Shown here: piece by piece, positions 13,910-16,291 of the stretch | Layout of the letters: every line of letters begins with the position of its first letter | How positions within the stretch are numbered: position 1 is the stretch's first letter | From: Bacillota bacterium | Lineage (GTDB): Bacteria; Bacillota; Clostridia; Peptostreptococcales; Natronincolaceae | Length of the DNA: 16,291 bases | Assembly (NCBI GenBank): GCA_023387935.1 | Contig: JAEWHG010000003.1 | Coordinates: forward strand, 1 to 16,291 | Direction of reading: 5' to 3' | Program-made: the position numbers and the translations under genes | Notes under the pieces: model-generated | Told to the model about the DNA's origin: nothing | The model's database searches: none | Seen by the model: only the letters and a program-made list of their open reading frames with translations

Positions 13910-15013
13910 TCAATCAAAATTGACTTTAGCTTTGAAAAATCCTCTTTGGTCTGTATAATATAGATATTTATTATCATAGCTCCATGCATAGGATTGTGCT
14001 AATACAGCACGTAATTTCTTTTCCTTTACTCTATTTCTCTTAACATCAACTTTTACTGCATAATAGTCATGTGGCTTCAGTAGCATTCTAAAAGGATTAA
14101 GTGTTTTAGGAGATCTTACTTCTGTAAGTACAAACTCATTACCTGACACCCACTTTATACTTTCTTCTATAATTGAGCCCTTCGATTTATAAATATCTTC
14201 CCAAATCTTATTTTTTACATCATATCTAACAATTTTACGTCTAATAGTTCCCCCATCAGTATAAGTATCAGAATAATATATATATTTCCCATCTGGAGTC
14301 CACTGTAATGGTCGATTATTAAATTCGCCAATACTTTCTATTTTTCTATTTTCTATATCCCATAAATATATATCATTATCCGGGTACTCCTCATCTATGC
14401 CTATTAAGTAAATAATCACCATTTCATCATTTGGCGACCATTCTATGACTCGCTCACCTTCAACTGGAATATCTATTATGGTTTTACTCTTCATATCTAT
14501 TAAAATATTTAGTCTAGAATATAGAGCTCTAAGCTGTAAATATTGTTTTGTATTTGACCATGTAACATCAAGTTTCAAATTTTCTGCATTATCAATATAT
14601 CCTTCTTCTACCAAATTAGTTTCAAATATTGTTTGTCCAGACACACTGTCCGCGATCTTGATGGAATCATCCTTGTAATTAACAACATCATATTCTGGCT
14701 TTTTATTTGTAATTTCCTCGTATTCTTTAAAGTCCATCGTAACTTCATTTTTCGTATCAAATACAAATTCTGTCATAACATCTCCTACCATACCATATCC
14801 ATAAATATATCTATACTCATCTGTAAGTATATTACTGTCAACGATTAATTGATTTTCTGACGAAAGGGAATCTTTTACAAATCGATCAGGATCTAAATCG
14901 CTATCTTTATATTTTAAAACCATTTTTTTTTCACTGGCATATTTCCAAGCTATATTATACATAAGAAAAATAGCTATTATTAAAAAAATTAATAGAGATC
15001 CTTTTTTGTTCAC
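13910..15013 (-). CDS. Membrane-anchored protein with beta-propeller (TolB/WD40-like) repeats, function unknown
   Basis: 367 aa from a GTG start at 15013-15011, chosen because a strong AAGGAGG (15027-15021) lies 7 nt upstream; an in-frame ATG farther out falls in a hairpin. The N-terminus is short and basic (VNKKG) followed by one hydrophobic helix (about residues 6-22), then a large hydrophilic domain, so it is probably anchored in the membrane with the bulk outside the cell. The second half has blade-like repeats of the pattern W-S/T-P/Y-D/N-x-K/E: EWSPNDEMVIIYL, QWTPDGKYIYYSD and AWSYDNKYLYYTD, with YLWDIENRK between. No catalytic motif is visible. It lies 60 bp downstream of a lipase-like gene in the same orientation and could be its partner, receptor or immunity protein; no family name can be given with confidence. 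Confidence 0.7.
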   Translation of the reverse strand: MNKKGSLLIFLIIAIFLMYNIAWKYASEKKMVLKYKDSDLDPDRFVKDSLSSENQLIVDSNILTDEYRYIYGYGMVGDVMTEFVFDTKNEVTMDFKEYEEITNKKPEYDVVNYKDDSIKIADSVSGQTIFETNLVEEGYIDNAENLKLDVTWSNTKQYLQLRALYSRLNILIDMKSKTIIDIPVEGERVIEWSPNDEMVIIYLIGIDEEYPDNDIYLWDIENRKIESIGEFNNRPLQWTPDGKYIYYSDTYTDGGTIRRKIVRYDVKNKIWEDIYKSKGSIIEESIKWVSGNEFVLTEVRSPKTLNPFRMLLKPHDYYAVKVDVKRNRVKEKKLRAVLAQSYAWSYDNKYLYYTDQRGFFKAKVNFD

Positions 15014-15031
15014 GTTGATACCTCCTTTTTG

Positions 15032-15065
15032 TTCTACCATACCCCTTCTTAAGGGCATGGTAGAA
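15032..15065 (-). other. Intercistronic hairpin between the hydrolase and the propeller gene
   Basis: TTCTACCAT and ATGGTAGAA (15057-15065 and 15032-15040) form a perfect 9-bp stem, extended by CCCTT/AAGGG around a 3-nt loop after a small internal loop. There is no T-run: the sequence after it is CAAAAAGGAGG, the ribosome site of the next gene. It is therefore likely a processing, stability or attenuation element within one transcript. Confidence 0.75.
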
Positions 15066-15073
15066 TCAATTGT

Positions 15074-16291
15074 TTACCAGCTCGTAGGCTTATCTAATAG
15101 TAAATTATATACTTGCTCTATTATAGCAGGGTCTTTTGTAATCTCCATATGATTTTTATCCCAAAGTCCATCAAAAGAGTTGTTTTTTGCTCGCTTATTG
15201 TGCATATTTATTACTTCTATAGAGCCGGTATCCATTTTATGTGTTGTTAAGCCAAGAAATTGCCCTCCTAGTTGTGATTCGATAGAAACAATAAGATCTC
15301 CTTGTAAAGCTGGAATATTTACTCCAATAGCATGCTTGTCTACATCTTCTAGTTTTCCACTTTCATATGCTTCATTCCATCCATCTCTAATGTTAGATAA
15401 AGAATCTGTATACCCAGCTAAATCCCTCGTTCCTCCTAGTTTATGATAGTCTGATTGCGATCCCATACTTGCTAGTGAAATTGCAGTTTGGAATTTCTTA
15501 CCTTCAACTAGAACATCTATACTCTTAAATGGTTTAAGAAAATCTGGACTTTCATTATAGTCTTCTACTACTCTCATATAATCTTCATAAGCTGCATCGG
15601 CAATCTTAATAGCAGCTTTAGCTACAGCATTAGCTTCATATGGCGTATCAATGGAAATAAATTTCTCCACCTTATCTGGATTTCTATAGGTATATCCTGC
15701 ACTTACCAATCCACCTTTACTATGTCCTACTAAGTTCACTTTTTGATCTTTGTATGAAACTTTATCAACGAATTTCCCTAACTCCGAAATTTGCTCTTCG
15801 TGTGTTCCAGTAGGATTGGAGAACTCTGTTCTGAACATAACATGGTAACCCTCTTTAATCAAAAGCTGAACCGCTTCTTTAGTGTTTTTTTCACTAATTT
15901 TAAGAGTGGAGTGTTTCGCTACTTTATTCATAAAATCATCACTGTACTTTACGCTCACTCCTTTAGATTCTCTTAGAGTTATAAGTCCACCATCTATGAA
16001 CATACTATCTTTTCTAGCTAACTCTATTACCATATCATTAAATGCATCCCTATCCGAATTAACACCATGCTGGAATAATGTTATTGATCCTAATTTATTA
16101 AGCCGACGGAATAGAGAACCACCACCTGCATTATTAGATGCAATTAAGAATCCCTCACCACGGAACAAATTATTACTTATATTCTCGCTATCCGCAATCT
16201 GCTCTGGACTACCTATTGTATAGCTTGAATCTGCTCCTATACCTAATACAGCACTGCCATAATTTATACTGGCATTTATTCTGTCTAGTAC
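15074..16291 (-). CDS. Lipase-like alpha/beta hydrolase domain protein (5' end beyond window)
   Basis: The frame is open to the right edge (405 codons visible, none a stop), so the N-terminus is missing; a TTG at 16168 is in frame but there is no ribosome site to support it as a start. The visible part carries a full serine hydrolase core: oxyanion-type LFQHGVNSDRD (visible residues 72-82), nucleophile elbow VGHSKGG with Ser at residue 191, FISIDTPYEA after it, a probable acid in QGDLIVSIESQLGG (Asp332), and a late histidine in DKNHMEITKDP (His381). GDLIVS-ESQLGG and a final N-H pair are the arrangement of PGAP1/lipase-type hydrolases. The sequence before the core (GSAVLGIGADSSYTIGSPEQ and onward) is low in cysteine and rich in Ser/Gly/Asn, suggesting the hydrolase is the C-terminal domain of a longer, perhaps secreted protein. 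Substrate unknown; lipid ester is the best guess. Confidence 0.8.
   Translation of the reverse strand, partial: VLDRINASINYGSAVLGIGADSSYTIGSPEQIADSENISNNLFRGEGFLIASNNAGGGSLFRRLNKLGSITLFQHGVNSDRDAFNDMVIELARKDSMFIDGGLITLRESKGVSVKYSDDFMNKVAKHSTLKISEKNTKEAVQLLIKEGYHVMFRTEFSNPTGTHEEQISELGKFVDKVSYKDQKVNLVGHSKGGLVSAGYTYRNPDKVEKFISIDTPYEANAVAKAAIKIADAAYEDYMRVVEDYNESPDFLKPFKSIDVLVEGKKFQTAISLASMGSQSDYHKLGGTRDLAGYTDSLSNIRDGWNEAYESGKLEDVDKHAIGVNIPALQGDLIVSIESQLGGQFLGLTTHKMDTGSIEVINMHNKRAKNNSFDGLWDKNHMEITKDPAIIEQVYNLLLDKPTSW

Noticed and set aside
14445..14848. Plus-strand frames opposite the propeller gene (and similar frames opposite other genes)
   Set aside because: They lie wholly within well-supported genes on the other strand, lack ribosome sites and show no family sequence.
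16166..16168. TTG at 16168 as the true start of the hydrolase gene
   Set aside because: The frame remains open to the window edge for 41 more codons of protein-like sequence and no ribosome site precedes the TTG, so the gene is more likely cut by the window.

Overview
The window is low-GC DNA with Firmicutes-type gene signals: strong AGGAGG ribosome sites, sigma-A style promoters, hairpin plus T-run terminators and a T-box leader. The gene content fits an anaerobic, amino-acid- and peptide-using member of the Clostridia. That placement is an inference from style; there is no rRNA or tRNA marker in the window.

Layout. Positions 1-4515 (minus strand) hold an oligopeptide/dipeptide ABC importer operon in the order binding lipoprotein (oppA), permeases oppB and oppC, ATPase oppD. 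The oppD C-terminus runs off the left edge, and the usual second ATPase (oppF) would lie outside. Divergent from oppA is a monocistronic cysteine synthase (cysK, 4835-5767) with a clear terminator. An EcsC-family gene follows (5992-6705), preceded by a conspicuous, unassigned hairpin leader. Positions 6732-11765 (plus strand) are a complete branched-chain amino acid ABC importer, livJ-livH-livM-livG-livF, controlled by a full T-box riboswitch whose specifier reads as ATC (isoleucine). A MATE-family efflux gene (11983-13353) follows its own extended -10 promoter and a terminator hairpin placed before the ribosome site. A gene-poor stretch (13354-13909) holds a remnant of a REP-associated tyrosine transposase with a REP-like palindrome, between two related hairpin/terminator sequences. 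The right end (13910-16291, minus strand) carries a membrane-anchored beta-propeller-like protein and, just upstream in the same direction, the C-terminal part of a lipase-like alpha/beta hydrolase that continues beyond the window.

How it works together. The two importers supply peptides and branched-chain amino acids. In each, the binding-protein gene comes first and is followed by a hairpin before the first permease gene, a layout usually taken to give excess binding protein. The liv operon responds to uncharged tRNA-Ile through its T-box and may carry two further control layers: a dyad inside the promoter and a 22-codon ORF that ends on the livJ ribosome site. The hydrolase/propeller pair is the least understood part. 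A secreted lipase or toxin with a membrane-bound partner is one possible reading, but the sequence does not prove it.
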